Positions 8,305 through 17,684 are shown, counted from the first letter of the stretch. The stretch: DNA of 64,000 bases from Prosthecochloris sp. (GCA_015482705.2 JADMLA020000028.1:15256-79255); one strand, 5' to 3'. The notes: generated from the letters alone by a model not told the origin. A program made the numbers and translations.

Positions 8305-9162
8305 CTAAAAACTCATCGAGAAGTGGACAAGCTCGACCGGACGCTCGTTCAAAGACTCCAAACCGCCCTTTTTTCGTTTGGCTTCTTCCTCATTGATCAT
8401 TTCTCCCACAGCAAGTCCAACAGCCGTACCTATCGCAGCTCCGATTATGGTATCGGAAAGCCAGTGCTTATCGTCATATATCCGATCCAGTACGGTAATA
8501 CCTGACAAAACGTAAAGACCCGCTGTTGCCCAAGGCCTATCGATTCTTCTGCTCAATGCCGATGACATTGCAAATGCCGCAGTTGCATGGCCCGAAGGAA
8601 AAGACCACCTGCTGTTCTCTTTTTCAAACCAGCCGAACCGTTCGTTTCCCTCAAAGAGGTAAGGCCTTGACCGTCCTGTAACCGCTTTCAGAATTCCCGT
8701 GATAAGCAACGAAAATGTGTGTGCTTCCAGTACAGCCCTTCCTGTGTAGCGAACCCATTCATCATCACTGACAATACCGGCGACGTAGAGAGTCGACCCC
8801 AGGTAGTAACCGGTAGTAAGTTTTCCATAGTAATCACCGACAGAAACCAAATCATCCATAAAGCCGGAACGATTGCCGAGCATATACTCCCGAACAGGGT
8901 CATCGGCCAATACCATGGAGGCAGTTGCTGCACCAGCAACCGCAAAAACCGTCATCCAATCACTGCCGTCAAAATGTACAGGGGAAGAAAAGATATCCCT
9001 GAAATCATGAGTGAAACGAGCGACATCATCTTCGAGTATTTCGCCTGTCGAACGGTTTTCGGCTTCGGCTGACGACATACCGAGAAAAAACGATGTGCAG
9101 AGCAAAAAAAACATTACCGTGAAACAACAGGAAAGTCTCGACAAACAGCTCATAACATTCAT
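8305..9162 (-). CDS. PAP2-family phosphatase, exported
   Basis: A 285-residue protein of the PAP2 (type 2 phosphatidic acid phosphatase) superfamily. A hydrophobic N-terminus (residues 10-33) serves as signal peptide or anchor. The three catalytic blocks are KAVTGRSRP (KX6RP type), FPSGHATAAFA, and LDRIYDDKHWLSD (the RX5HX3D type); all active residues are present. It faces the cell envelope and probably dephosphorylates a lipid phosphate or diphosphate. The end HFSMSF is unusual and carries a terminal Phe, as in outer-membrane proteins. It converges with the gph-like gene, with a 17-base gap that holds a run of nine C. Confidence 0.8.
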   Translation of the reverse strand: MNVMSCLSRLSCCFTVMFFLLCTSFFLGMSSAEAENRSTGEILEDDVARFTHDFRDIFSSPVHFDGSDWMTVFAVAGAATASMVLADDPVREYMLGNRSGFMDDLVSVGDYYGKLTTGYYLGSTLYVAGIVSDDEWVRYTGRAVLEAHTFSLLITGILKAVTGRSRPYLFEGNERFGWFEKENSRWSFPSGHATAAFAMSSALSRRIDRPWATAGLYVLSGITVLDRIYDDKHWLSDTIIGAAIGTAVGLAVGEMINEEEAKRKKGGLESLNERPVELVHFSMSF

Positions 9163-9329
9163 TACAGTCCCTATAACAAAAAATCCCTTTGATTTTATTC
9201 GAAAGTAGTCCCTAAATTCTTATACAGGTACCTCGGTTAACAGTCGTGATCGATTGCACATTCGAGACAGCACACAGTTACATTGAGAACGAAGAAACCA
9301 GGCTCCTGATAAAAGGGTCAGATTTTTGC

Positions 9330-9359
9330 GATTCCATCGTGTCATCGTAAAATGGAATC
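9330..9359. repeat. 8-bp inverted repeat upstream of the HD/Pycsar-effector gene
   Basis: GATTCCAT at 9330-9337 pairs with ATGGAATC at 9352-9359 across a 14-base spacer. It lies about 70 bases before the start codon at 9427. It could be an operator or a leader hairpin; nothing else supports a function. Confidence 0.35.
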
Positions 9360-9426
9360 ATGTCGCTGAACAAAAAGTTAATAGAGGAAGATACCATACT
9401 GTCAACAGTACCGTCAATATAGCGCA

Positions 9427-10617
9427 ATGACTGTCAATAACACACTTCTCGAAAAAGTATCAGCTTATGTTTCACAGCGTTTCGAAGAAAGCGGAAAGCG
9501 TAACACAGGCGTTTATCACGATTTAACACACACTAAAGAGACCGTCGCAGTCGGACGGGAGATTGCGCGAGGAACAGGCCTGCCCGAACGGTCCGTTCTG
9601 CTTGTCATGATTGCATGTTGGTTTCATGATGTCGGTTATATAGAATCCGCTATTGAACATGAAGAAAAAAGTGCTGAAATCGCCGAAAGTTTTCTTGTCG
9701 AGAAAGGCGTTGACAAGGAAACGATAGAAATCATCAAGGGTTGTATTCATGCGACAAAAATCCCACAGTCTCCCTCGAATCAGCTTCAGGAGATTGTCTG
9801 TGATGCCGATCTTGCAAACCTTGGCTCAGACCACTATAAGAAGAAAAGCGAGCTTCTCAGAATCGAACTCGAAAATAATAGAGGTTTGCCCTTTTCCGAT
9901 AGTGAATGGCTTCAGCTCAATATCGATTTTTTTCTCCAACACAGCTTTTTCACTGCATTTGCACAAGAAAGTCTCAAGGGCAAAAAAGAGGAAAACCTTG
10001 TTTTGCTGAAACATGAACAACATAAAGAACAACTCCGAAAGCAACAGAAGAAAGAAGCCAAAAAGAAAAACAAGGAAAATGCAACAAAAAACAGGGGCGT
10101 CGAACGAAATATGGAAGTGTATTACCGGACATCTTCCAGAAATCATGTGAGTTTCAGCGCTATCGTGGATCAGAAAGCAAACATTATGATCCAGACAAAT
10201 TCACTTATTTTTTCAATCATCATTTCTCTTCTTGTCCGCAAACTCGATCAGCTTCCCGATCTCATCATACCGACTTTTCTGATGCTTTTCACCTGCGTTG
10301 CAACAATTATCACATCCGTGCTCGCCACACGCCCGAAAGTGACACGACATGAAACAACCATAGAAGATATCAAGAACAGAAAAGCGAATCTGTTGTTTTT
10401 CGGATCTTTTGTCAATCTCGATCTCGATCAATACGAATGGGGAGTCAAAGAGATGCTGAAGGATAAACCGTACTATATTACCAACATGATACGTGATACC
10501 TATTATCTCGGGAAAGTCCTCGATAAAAAATACAAGTATCTCAAACTTTCCTATGAAATTTTCATGGTTGGCCTGATTATTTCAATCAGTCTTTATGCTT
10601 ACGCATTCACCAACTGA
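9427..10617 (+). CDS. HD-domain protein fused to Pycsar-type membrane effector domain
   Basis: A 396-residue protein with two parts. Residues 1-175 form an HD metal-dependent phosphohydrolase domain: His31, His67-Asp68 (WFHDVGY), His108 and Asp126 (CDADL) supply the metal ligands. A very basic, helical linker (about 181-229) follows. From residue 235 the sequence matches the three-helix membrane domain of Pycsar effectors (PycTM, DUF5706): the conserved N-H-x5-AIVDQKANIM segment, then transmembrane helices near 255-270 and 279-300, and a third near 370-394. In Pycsar defence, cyclic pyrimidine nucleotides trigger the membrane effector, and HD-fused versions are known in related phyla. A class III cyclase lies 95 bases downstream on the opposite strand. 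Role in phage defence or nucleotide signalling is inferred. Confidence 0.75.
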   Translation: MTVNNTLLEKVSAYVSQRFEESGKRNTGVYHDLTHTKETVAVGREIARGTGLPERSVLLVMIACWFHDVGYIESAIEHEEKSAEIAESFLVEKGVDKETIEIIKGCIHATKIPQSPSNQLQEIVCDADLANLGSDHYKKKSELLRIELENNRGLPFSDSEWLQLNIDFFLQHSFFTAFAQESLKGKKEENLVLLKHEQHKEQLRKQQKKEAKKKNKENATKNRGVERNMEVYYRTSSRNHVSFSAIVDQKANIMIQTNSLIFSIIISLLVRKLDQLPDLIIPTFLMLFTCVATIITSVLATRPKVTRHETTIEDIKNRKANLLFFGSFVNLDLDQYEWGVKEMLKDKPYYITNMIRDTYYLGKVLDKKYKYLKLSYEIFMVGLIISISLYAYAFTN

Positions 10618-10711
10618 ACGCACACGAAACAGTACTTATCATCGGTTGTACAGAACGATACGAACATATGACGCACGACATGAAGCACAAAAAAACAGAT
10701 GCGGCAAGGGC

Positions 10712-11800
10712 TTACTCCACTTCGCTGATGGTATAGAGAGCGATTTGCGATATTCTGCCCTTGAGAGAAATGATTCCTTTAAAACGTGTAGCGAATTTCT
10801 TCAGCTGTCTTGCAGGAAAAAGAAAAAGAAGCTCTTCCGACAGAAGAATCTGCTCACCCATTGCAACACACTCTTCCTGAATCCTTGCGGCTGTATTGAC
10901 CGTATCTCCGTGAAAAACAATTTCCCTCTTTTCCACACCGACCTCACCCGCCATTACCTTGCCTGCATGTAAACCTGCTTTCAAATGCGGAACGTGCTGA
11001 TAACGCCTTTCGTACTCCCCGGCCCGTTTATCAATACGTTTCAAGATATCAAAAAAGCAGCGAATGCAGTTGAGCCGTTTTGTGCCATCCTGAATTCTCC
11101 AGGTAATAACAACGCTGTCGCCAACGTACTGATAGACTTCACCACCATATGTTGTAATCGGTTCGGCAATATCATTAAAAACATCATAAAGAAGATTGTG
11201 GTAACGTTCGTGCCCCATGCTTTCGGCAAGGGCGGTCGAACTGTACAGATCAAGAAACATGAAAACCCTTTCCTCCTCATGAGGAGTATGATACCTTCCC
11301 ACAACGACATTCCAGAAATTTTTTTCTCCCACTCTCTGGACAACGAGCCGAAAAGAATTTATTACGATTCCGACTATGGTCAAGTACAAAATCAGCACAA
11401 AAAACTCCCCGAAAAAAAATGTTCTGAGGCATCTTTCAGAAGAAAAAACGTTTGTCCCGCCAAGTAATTGATATTCTTCCCAAATCACAAAAAACACTAA
11501 TACCATCAATGCGATAATGACATAGAATACCGTTCTGACAAAAAGAGTCAGAAGAAAATTGAGGTTACTGGTAATCCTGGAAAGAAAAAAAACATCCGAT
11601 ACAGCAACAACGGCACCCACAACAAATCCAACAGCGGTGAAAAGGACAAAAACAAAGTAGTCGTTAGAGTATACAAACTCTTCGCATGTATGGCTAAGTG
11701 CCTTTAAAAAAGCCAGATAAATATAAAGCGCCATCATGAAACCGAAGATGATCCGCCCTATACTTTTCAGATTTCTGGATATCTTCAGAGGTGTTCGCAT
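10712..11800 (-). CDS. Membrane-bound class III nucleotidyl cyclase with atypical base-recognition residues
   Basis: A 362-residue protein: about five or six transmembrane helices in residues 12-155, then a class III cyclase catalytic domain (176-360). The metal-binding aspartates are Asp184 (FLDLYSST) and Asp228 (YVGDSV); the transition-state Asn302 and Arg306 are present in GDTVNTAAR. At the positions that usually pick adenine, the Lys is Gln224 (VYQYVGD) and the Asp four residues before the conserved Asp299 is Val295, so the product cannot be assumed to be cAMP. It converges on the HD/Pycsar-effector gene. Members of this 'YQYVGD' group are normally annotated adenylate/guanylate cyclases. 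Confidence 0.82.
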   Translation of the reverse strand: MRTPLKISRNLKSIGRIIFGFMMALYIYLAFLKALSHTCEEFVYSNDYFVFVLFTAVGFVVGAVVAVSDVFFLSRITSNLNFLLTLFVRTVFYVIIALMVLVFFVIWEEYQLLGGTNVFSSERCLRTFFFGEFFVLILYLTIVGIVINSFRLVVQRVGEKNFWNVVVGRYHTPHEEERVFMFLDLYSSTALAESMGHERYHNLLYDVFNDIAEPITTYGGEVYQYVGDSVVITWRIQDGTKRLNCIRCFFDILKRIDKRAGEYERRYQHVPHLKAGLHAGKVMAGEVGVEKREIVFHGDTVNTAARIQEECVAMGEQILLSEELLFLFPARQLKKFATRFKGIISLKGRISQIALYTISEVE

Positions 11801-11850
11801 AATAAAAAATCATGTAGTTGGACAACTCGTGCCCAGAGCCAAAACAAACG

Positions 11851-11878
11851 TCCCCCCTGAGGAATTCCTCAGGGGGGA
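11851..11878. terminator. Perfect 28-base palindrome, likely terminator of the Omp85 fusion gene
   Basis: Bases 11851-11878 form a perfect palindrome centred on GAATTC, with six C/G pairs at its base. It lies 55 bases past the stop codon of the leftward gene 11933-14677. On the minus strand it is followed by CGTTTGTTTT, a weak T-rich tail. Confidence 0.6.
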
Positions 11879-11932
11879 ATGCGGATCAAAAACAAGGTAG
11901 AATTATAACAAACCACTTGCCAGGAGAATTAC

Positions 11933-14677
11933 TTAAAAACTGAATCCGGTTCTCACGTATATTCCGATATCATCGGTTAGCCTCGCACTGTCAACACCCC
12001 TGCCAACGGCGATGCTCAAAGCATAACGCGGCTCGATAAAGCCAAACCAAAGTCCACCACCATATCCGGTATGCCATCTGTCGGAATCTCCACCATCGTA
12101 AAAAACCCGCCCTGTTTCTATAAAAGCGAGGGGCCCGAACATAACGGGAACGAGAAATTTAAACGTACCCAGGTAAACCCTGAACTCGGAATTGGCATAG
12201 AGAGAAGCATCGCCTGCAAAACGTTGTTTGTCATAACCACGAATCGATTCCGAACCTCCGATATACGCTGCTTCGTAGAACGGAAAATCTCCCCAGATTT
12301 TTTCCCCTCCTGCCCGCAAAACAAGCCTCGAATAAGGCAACGACGGCAAAGGGAGATAAGCTGTCCCTTCGGCCTTCACTTTCCAAAATGAATTACTGTT
12401 TCCAAAAAACTCCGGATAGTACCCTCCTTCAACGTCCAGTACCATACCACTCAACGCAGCTGTAGCACACGAAGACCTTGCACGTGCAAGTCTACCGAGT
12501 TGTTTTCTTGGTGAAAGCATGATTCCTTTACCGCAGTCACGGTTGTCATAGCGAAAACCAGCAATAATCCTGCCGACAAAATCTTCATCGATGCCATAGG
12601 GTGCCATGGTTTCCAGCCGTGAACCCGGATCAACCTCGAGATCGACGAATTTTGCCTCCATACCGGTCCTGAACTGAAATTCGGAGTCGGCGGGAAAATG
12701 CAGCGTCGGACGTATCCAGGTCAACTGTTGCTTTATCTCGAAATCATCTTCATCATACAGAGATGTATCAAAGGACGATTCATTTCCGAAACCATAAAAA
12801 TTGATCACCTCGAGCTCGGTGGTTCCAATTTCGAGAAGCAGTTCCGTATCATCGATAAATGAACGAAAATCCCCCCTGTACTCGAGCTTATAGCGAAACT
12901 CGGATCCCGGATCATAAGCAACACCACCGCTCAGCTCCATATTGTAATTGTATGGATCCTTGCGAAACCCATAATCCTCGAGAACGACCCCCCACCCAAG
13001 AAAAGCACCATATTCCGGAGCGTAGTCCAATCTGAGGTTCGCAATCGACGCGTCCAGTTCACGCCCGTAATCTCTGGTCTTGAAATCATATTTTGCGCGT
13101 TCGTCAATCGGTTTGTCGATCTCACTGTTATCAACAGCCGTAAATTCGCTTTTGCCGAACACTGTTTCCGGCCCTTGATCATAAAAATAGTTTCCGGCTC
13201 TCGTGCTGAAACCGCCTCTTGAAGCCGCCACCCTGTCAATGATTTTGTCTTTACCTTCTCCACCGATAACCCGAACATCGATATCTTCAGCAAGGATACC
13301 ATCGATAACGGCATAATCGTTTCCACCTTCCAGATACAGCCTGATCTCGGAAGTGTGCTGCGGCTCGAATACTCTCGAATAAAAAGGGACTGCATCACGG
13401 GACGCCAAATCATCCTGCATTCTGTAAATCTTCACGGCAACGGTACCGTCGCTTTTACGTTCTATCTTTGCAAATTCCGGCTTGTCACTGGTGTAAATAT
13501 CGACATCCTCTGCATAGATTCGATACAATTCATCCGACGCATCTTTCAGCAAATCGCGCCTGACCTTGAGATCATACTCGATTTTCTCTCCCTCCTCTGC
13601 ATACATCGAAGGCGGCATTTGACGTACAGCGTCGGTAATAAGCTCATCCGTTAAGAGAGCTTGCAGTTCGGTTGCCACATTTTTCCATTGGGTCTGTGAC
13701 AACCCGGAAAAAATACGACGATCGAGAGGGCGACCCGACCAGGATAGAAAGTAAACCTCATCGAGGTCATCACCGAAACCCTCTATACGTGGAATAATCT
13801 GGGTTAACACCCATGAAAACACACCATCCTGACGTGAAAAGGCATTGTCTCGATCCTTAGGTACCGGCTTCCAAACAATACCTCCATTTTCCCTGAAGCC
13901 AGCCCATCTCCACTGGCCGGTATGCCTGTCCCAGTCACCAATAAAAAGATCGATAAGACGAGCCTTGAGATAGGCCTCGGCATCCACCCGGTTCCGGTTG
14001 TCTTTTTCAAGCGCCTCAAACATGGTATAGGTTTTGACAACCTTGTCCGCCCCTGCAAACGCATTTACCGGACCGTCATTTTCGTCAGGATGCTCTTCAA
14101 TCGTGCCGAGGAGACCGGCAAATTCTTCGTAATACTTCCCGAGATGTTCACGATCATAAGGTATAACGACAAACTTGGAAGGAGCATGGAGAATTCCAGC
14201 CCTATCGAGCAGAGGAGAAACAATAACAGCGCTTGCCGGGTTCGATGAACTCACCTGATCCTGAACAACAGCTGAAACCACCGTACCGCGTAACTTTTCC
14301 GGCATTCCCCTTGCCGGATCTTTGTCAACTGTCCTGAAACGATACTCTTTTCCATCAGAAGCCCTGAAACGAAGGCTGATTGTTTGAAAGCCTCCCCCTT
14401 TTTTATACGGTTTCAGGCCACCGGCAAAACGTTGTAAGTCAAGAACCTCGACATTCATCGGAGAAGCCCAGAGCGAACGCCAATGATCTCCGAGAAGCAT
14501 ACGGTGCAAAGCTCCTGCACTGTAGTGTTCTCCAGGAACGACCTTGACACTTTTACGATCGCCAATAACAGATTGGGGGATCTTCTTGGGCTGTGCACTG
14601 CCAATCGAAAACCAGCATAACGAGGTCACGATGATGGCCAATTCCGCCGCAATATATCTTTTCAATGAAAATCTCAT
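11933..14677 (-). CDS. Kinase-like domain fused to Omp85-type outer-membrane barrel
   Basis: A 914-residue exported protein; the signal peptide ends near GSAQP. Residues 60-400 resemble the kinase-like (HipA/PI3K/Fam20-type) fold: FQTISLRF..YRFRTVDKDPA supplies a candidate ATP-binding lysine, IGDWDRHTGQW (246-256) matches the catalytic 'GDxDRHxxN/Q' loop, and VPKDRDNAF (272-280) the metal-binding aspartate loop. From about residue 540 the sequence is a beta-barrel of the bacterial surface antigen (Omp85/BamA/TamA) type, with GGSESIRGYDKQRF in the position of the conserved lid-loop VRGF region, and the C-terminus GFSF ends in Phe. No POTRA repeats are visible. The kinase-like part would sit in the periplasm. 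Similar fusions occur in Bacteroidetes/Chlorobi without known function. Confidence 0.7.
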   Translation of the reverse strand: MRFSLKRYIAAELAIIVTSLCWFSIGSAQPKKIPQSVIGDRKSVKVVPGEHYSAGALHRMLLGDHWRSLWASPMNVEVLDLQRFAGGLKPYKKGGGFQTISLRFRASDGKEYRFRTVDKDPARGMPEKLRGTVVSAVVQDQVSSSNPASAVIVSPLLDRAGILHAPSKFVVIPYDREHLGKYYEEFAGLLGTIEEHPDENDGPVNAFAGADKVVKTYTMFEALEKDNRNRVDAEAYLKARLIDLFIGDWDRHTGQWRWAGFRENGGIVWKPVPKDRDNAFSRQDGVFSWVLTQIIPRIEGFGDDLDEVYFLSWSGRPLDRRIFSGLSQTQWKNVATELQALLTDELITDAVRQMPPSMYAEEGEKIEYDLKVRRDLLKDASDELYRIYAEDVDIYTSDKPEFAKIERKSDGTVAVKIYRMQDDLASRDAVPFYSRVFEPQHTSEIRLYLEGGNDYAVIDGILAEDIDVRVIGGEGKDKIIDRVAASRGGFSTRAGNYFYDQGPETVFGKSEFTAVDNSEIDKPIDERAKYDFKTRDYGRELDASIANLRLDYAPEYGAFLGWGVVLEDYGFRKDPYNYNMELSGGVAYDPGSEFRYKLEYRGDFRSFIDDTELLLEIGTTELEVINFYGFGNESSFDTSLYDEDDFEIKQQLTWIRPTLHFPADSEFQFRTGMEAKFVDLEVDPGSRLETMAPYGIDEDFVGRIIAGFRYDNRDCGKGIMLSPRKQLGRLARARSSCATAALSGMVLDVEGGYYPEFFGNSNSFWKVKAEGTAYLPLPSLPYSRLVLRAGGEKIWGDFPFYEAAYIGGSESIRGYDKQRFAGDASLYANSEFRVYLGTFKFLVPVMFGPLAFIETGRVFYDGGDSDRWHTGYGGGLWFGFIEPRYALSIAVGRGVDSARLTDDIGIYVRTGFSF

Positions 14678-14772
14678 AATCTTCCCGATATTGAATCCTT
14701 CCCTGATTCGCCTGAAATCATGAGTACGAGCGAGAAATAGACAGGTTTCGTAAAAATAAATTAATAAACGGC

Positions 14773-15693
14773 TTACTGTATGGCTGGACGCTGCTTTCGC
14801 ATCGAGTACCGAAGCAACGTTGCATTCCCACCAACACCTTCGTTACTGATGAGCATTTCGTTATCGGCAGTAAAAGCAAGGCCTTCCGGTTGAGCATGAT
14901 CTTTTGACGGAAGACGGGCGACATCGATAATCTTCCCTTGGGGATCTATTTCCACAAGAAGCTTTCCCCTTGCTGCCAGGACAAAATATGTCTTCGACTG
15001 AGGGTGCCGTTCGATAGCCGAAGGTTTGAATTTTTTCTTAGCGCTCTTTTTTTTCAAAAACTTGCTGTCAATAAGAAATCTGGGGGTTTTGTCAAGCGAC
15101 ATGCTTTTCAGTGAAAACGAATAAACCGGCTTCTCTTTACGCTTTGAATTTTCCTTGTCGAAGACCAGCCGCTGCAATGAAAACTCTTTCGGGTATTCTT
15201 TACAGGCCAGCAACAAAGCATCTGACTCCGGATCATAGCAAAGCCCTTCGACATCGTAGAGATCATTCAGAAATGTTTCATGCCTGACAGCATCCACCTT
15301 TTCTCCATCATTTCCCTCTCGAAACCCATAAATGACCCCGGCACTGGATACCATATAAAACTGTTTGCCTGAAACTGCAATATCCTCAAAGTCTTCCATG
15401 ACCGGATCCTGTCCGAACCAGCGTTCTTCAAAGAGTGAAAAATGCTTGATAATTTTGCCACTTTTCATATCGAGCTGAAAAACCGTCCCTTTTTCATCAT
15501 CATGGGCAAACAATCGATTATCATCGGTCACGGCGATTCCTGAAATTTCTTTCAGCACCGGAGCGAGTTTCACATGACTCTCCGGATTATCGAGATCATA
15601 CCTCGCAAGCATTGACTCCTCTGCAGACAAAGAGTCATAAAAAAATACAGAAAATGAAATGAATAGAAACAAAAAGAACTGCAATCTTCTCAT
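14773..15693 (-). CDS. SdiA-regulated-type beta-propeller protein, exported
   Basis: A 306-residue protein with a signal peptide (residues 1-24, cleaved near LSA). The body is a run of propeller-like blades with 'LKEISGIAV', 'DFEDIAVSG', 'DVEGLCYDP' and 'QPEGLAFT' turns, the pattern of the SdiA-regulated/YjiK family. These bind metals or lipids in some cases but have no settled function. The C-terminal half carries a lysine-rich insert (KKKSAKKKFK). It is 95 bases upstream of the Omp85 fusion in the same direction, so they may be co-transcribed. A second protein with similar blades lies at 19751-20632. Confidence 0.65.
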   Translation of the reverse strand: MRRLQFFLFLFISFSVFFYDSLSAEESMLARYDLDNPESHVKLAPVLKEISGIAVTDDNRLFAHDDEKGTVFQLDMKSGKIIKHFSLFEERWFGQDPVMEDFEDIAVSGKQFYMVSSAGVIYGFREGNDGEKVDAVRHETFLNDLYDVEGLCYDPESDALLLACKEYPKEFSLQRLVFDKENSKRKEKPVYSFSLKSMSLDKTPRFLIDSKFLKKKSAKKKFKPSAIERHPQSKTYFVLAARGKLLVEIDPQGKIIDVARLPSKDHAQPEGLAFTADNEMLISNEGVGGNATLLRYSMRKQRPAIQ

Positions 15694-15872
15694 GTATGGA
15701 TATCAGGTTTAGCTGGCACTCGAGATATTAATCCGCGAAATCAAGCGCTCAACCCTAGTTATAATATTTTTTTGTATACCCTTTTCAGTCATTCTCTTGG
15801 TTGACCTGTCAAACAGAGGTTTTGATTTTACGAAACATATCCTGGGGCCCCTGTAGATATCCTAAGTTTACG

Positions 15873-16952
15873 TCACGCCAACAGATGTAAACGGGAAAAA
15901 ACATAATCAAGGTGATCTTCATTTAACACAATCCTGTAATAACTTGTTCCATCGAGCCGTATCGGACGGCTGTCTCGATCACTTAAAAATTTCCGGCTCT
16001 GTTTACCGTTATACCAGTAAACAAGGCGTATCTTTTCGTGATCTATCTCCAGCGCGGTGATTCCCCTTTTGCCAATCGCACACCCTGAATTGAAAACACT
16101 GGGTATAGTCAGGTTATTGTATACCCCGCTCCGCAAGCCGATTCTTTTCCCCTGCTCGTAACAGGCAGCCAGCTCTTCTTTGAGAGTCGATATTTTATCT
16201 TTTATTATTTCTCGTTCTTGCTTTTGTGCGGCAGGAAATGCACGGCAGAGCTCCTCGATCCGATAGTTGAGATAATCAACCTTGGAAAGCGATTCGAAAA
16301 GAGGTCGATGTGTATGACCGATAACCGAAACAATTTTCGCGTTATTGGAAAAATCATAAATCGATTTTTCAATCGCGAAGCGGCGACGGCTGTTGTAAGC
16401 GATCGAGAAATTCCTGATACCGAACGGTTTAGCTACGTAGCGTAAAAACCAGACTATCGAACGGCTGACGACCGGATATGTTTCCCAGAGGAAAACCGAC
16501 GCTTGATGACCGTGAAAAACCAGAATATTCTCTTCACGATAGGACAATTTCAGTGATTCGAGCAAAAAAGGCGCCAAAAGGTAATCTTTTTCATCCTGGA
16601 GCGAAGCATCGTGATTGCCAATGGTTCTTAAAAAAAAGCCTGTTTCGTTAAAACGAAGGAAGAGTTGATAAATATGCCGCCATTGAGCAACGATATCATC
16701 GAGAGGAAATTTAAAAAGTTCTTCAATATCACCATTGAGAATGAGACTATACTTTTCCGGGAGATAATACTTGCTCATCACAGCATCGACAAGGGGAGCA
16801 TTGTGCCTGAACTCGTCACGTCTCCCCCCGTTGCCCATATGCAAGTCGCTCAGGATCAGAATCCTCGATTCTCCGTCAAGATCAATATTTTTTGACCTTT
16901 TCAGCAGACGTTCGAGATGCGGATGCTTGTCATTGTTGTTAAGCAGCTTCAT
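15873..16952 (-). CDS. Metallophosphoesterase (LpxH/UDP-diacylglucosamine hydrolase-like superfamily)
   Basis: A 359-residue calcineurin-like phosphoesterase. The metal-binding motifs are in order: LILSDLHMGN (D-x-H), LILNGDIEEL (G-D), TIGNHDAS (G-N-H-D), VFHGHQAS and GHTHRPLF (G-H-x-H). The core resembles the LpxH-type group, with a longer C-terminal region (residues 240-359) unlike LpxH itself. No signal peptide or membrane segment is evident, so it should be cytoplasmic. It follows the PHP-domain gene by 30 bases in the same direction, which suggests a two-gene unit acting on phosphate esters. The substrate is unknown. Confidence 0.78.
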   Translation of the reverse strand: MKLLNNNDKHPHLERLLKRSKNIDLDGESRILILSDLHMGNGGRRDEFRHNAPLVDAVMSKYYLPEKYSLILNGDIEELFKFPLDDIVAQWRHIYQLFLRFNETGFFLRTIGNHDASLQDEKDYLLAPFLLESLKLSYREENILVFHGHQASVFLWETYPVVSRSIVWFLRYVAKPFGIRNFSIAYNSRRRFAIEKSIYDFSNNAKIVSVIGHTHRPLFESLSKVDYLNYRIEELCRAFPAAQKQEREIIKDKISTLKEELAACYEQGKRIGLRSGVYNNLTIPSVFNSGCAIGKRGITALEIDHEKIRLVYWYNGKQSRKFLSDRDSRPIRLDGTSYYRIVLNEDHLDYVFSRLHLLA

Positions 16953-16982
16953 ACCCGGCTCGGCCCGCTTGAAAACGGTAGA

Positions 16983-17684
16983 TCATTTGATTTTTCCGCC
17001 TCTGTAAAGAAAAAGGGATACTCTGTCATTGTTTCTTATTGCCTCCTTGACTGCCTCGATGTTTTTCTCACATCTCAGCAGCGTTTTCCAGGAAAGCAAA
17101 TGTCGTTCTTCGTGAAAATCTGAATTAGCGATATAATTAAACTTTTTCAAACCAACAACATTAAAGAGATCATCACGATTAGCTACCTCCCAGGCATCGA
17201 ACTTTGTCGCAAGCCTTTCATGGTTTTTCCAGAGATATACCGAAGGCTCTTCACCCGAATGATTTCTCACATACGGATGACATGCAATGGAAATACCCTG
17301 CTGCGCTCTTGTTTTTTCAATGATGGTATCGACATCGAGGTCTGGAGATATATAGTCCTTGATATCGAGTGCAAGGATGTGATAACGGGATGTATTGTTG
17401 GTTATTTCAATACCCGGTAGCAACAGCATGGCATACTTCTCCCACGCCCGCCTCGCAGCCGCCCACAAGGCCTGCTGATAATCGGAAAACCCCTCTCTAC
17501 TGACAGCACAGAGTTCGGATTCTCTTTTTCCACTGTTTACGATGCTTTTACTATCGAGCACATGGTCTGTAATCGCGATAACGTCAAATCCAGCCGTCCC
17601 ATATAACTCAACGACCCTGTCGAGGGAACATTGGCCGTCACTCCACGTTGTATGAATATGAAAATCACAGTAAAGCCATTGCAT
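16983..17684 (-). CDS. PHP-domain phosphoesterase
   Basis: A 233-residue PHP-fold protein. The metal ligands are visible as DFHIHTTWSDG (H-x-H), AITDHV (D-H), the Glu in LPGIEIT, His in ACHPYV, and NSDFHEE near the C-terminus, as in TrpH/RnaAM-like phosphoesterases. The start at 17684 is chosen because AGAGAGA lies just upstream and the family begins close to the first HxH; an open frame reaches 17810 but adds an unlikely extension. It is the first gene of a pair with the metallophosphoesterase. Histidinol-phosphatase or 3',5'-nucleotidase type activity is possible; substrate unknown. Confidence 0.75.
   Translation of the reverse strand: MQWLYCDFHIHTTWSDGQCSLDRVVELYGTAGFDVIAITDHVLDSKSIVNSGKRESELCAVSREGFSDYQQALWAAARRAWEKYAMLLLPGIEITNNTSRYHILALDIKDYISPDLDVDTIIEKTRAQQGISIACHPYVRNHSGEEPSVYLWKNHERLATKFDAWEVANRDDLFNVVGLKKFNYIANSDFHEERHLLSWKTLLRCEKNIEAVKEAIRNNDRVSLFLYRGGKIK

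Noticed and set aside
8289..8305. Run of nine C between gph and the PAP2 gene
   Set aside because: It lies between two convergent stop codons; phase variation would have no gene to act on.
10618..10711. HD/effector and cyclase as one Pycsar operon
   Set aside because: The genes are convergent, so they are not co-transcribed; only a functional link remains possible and is listed as a finding.
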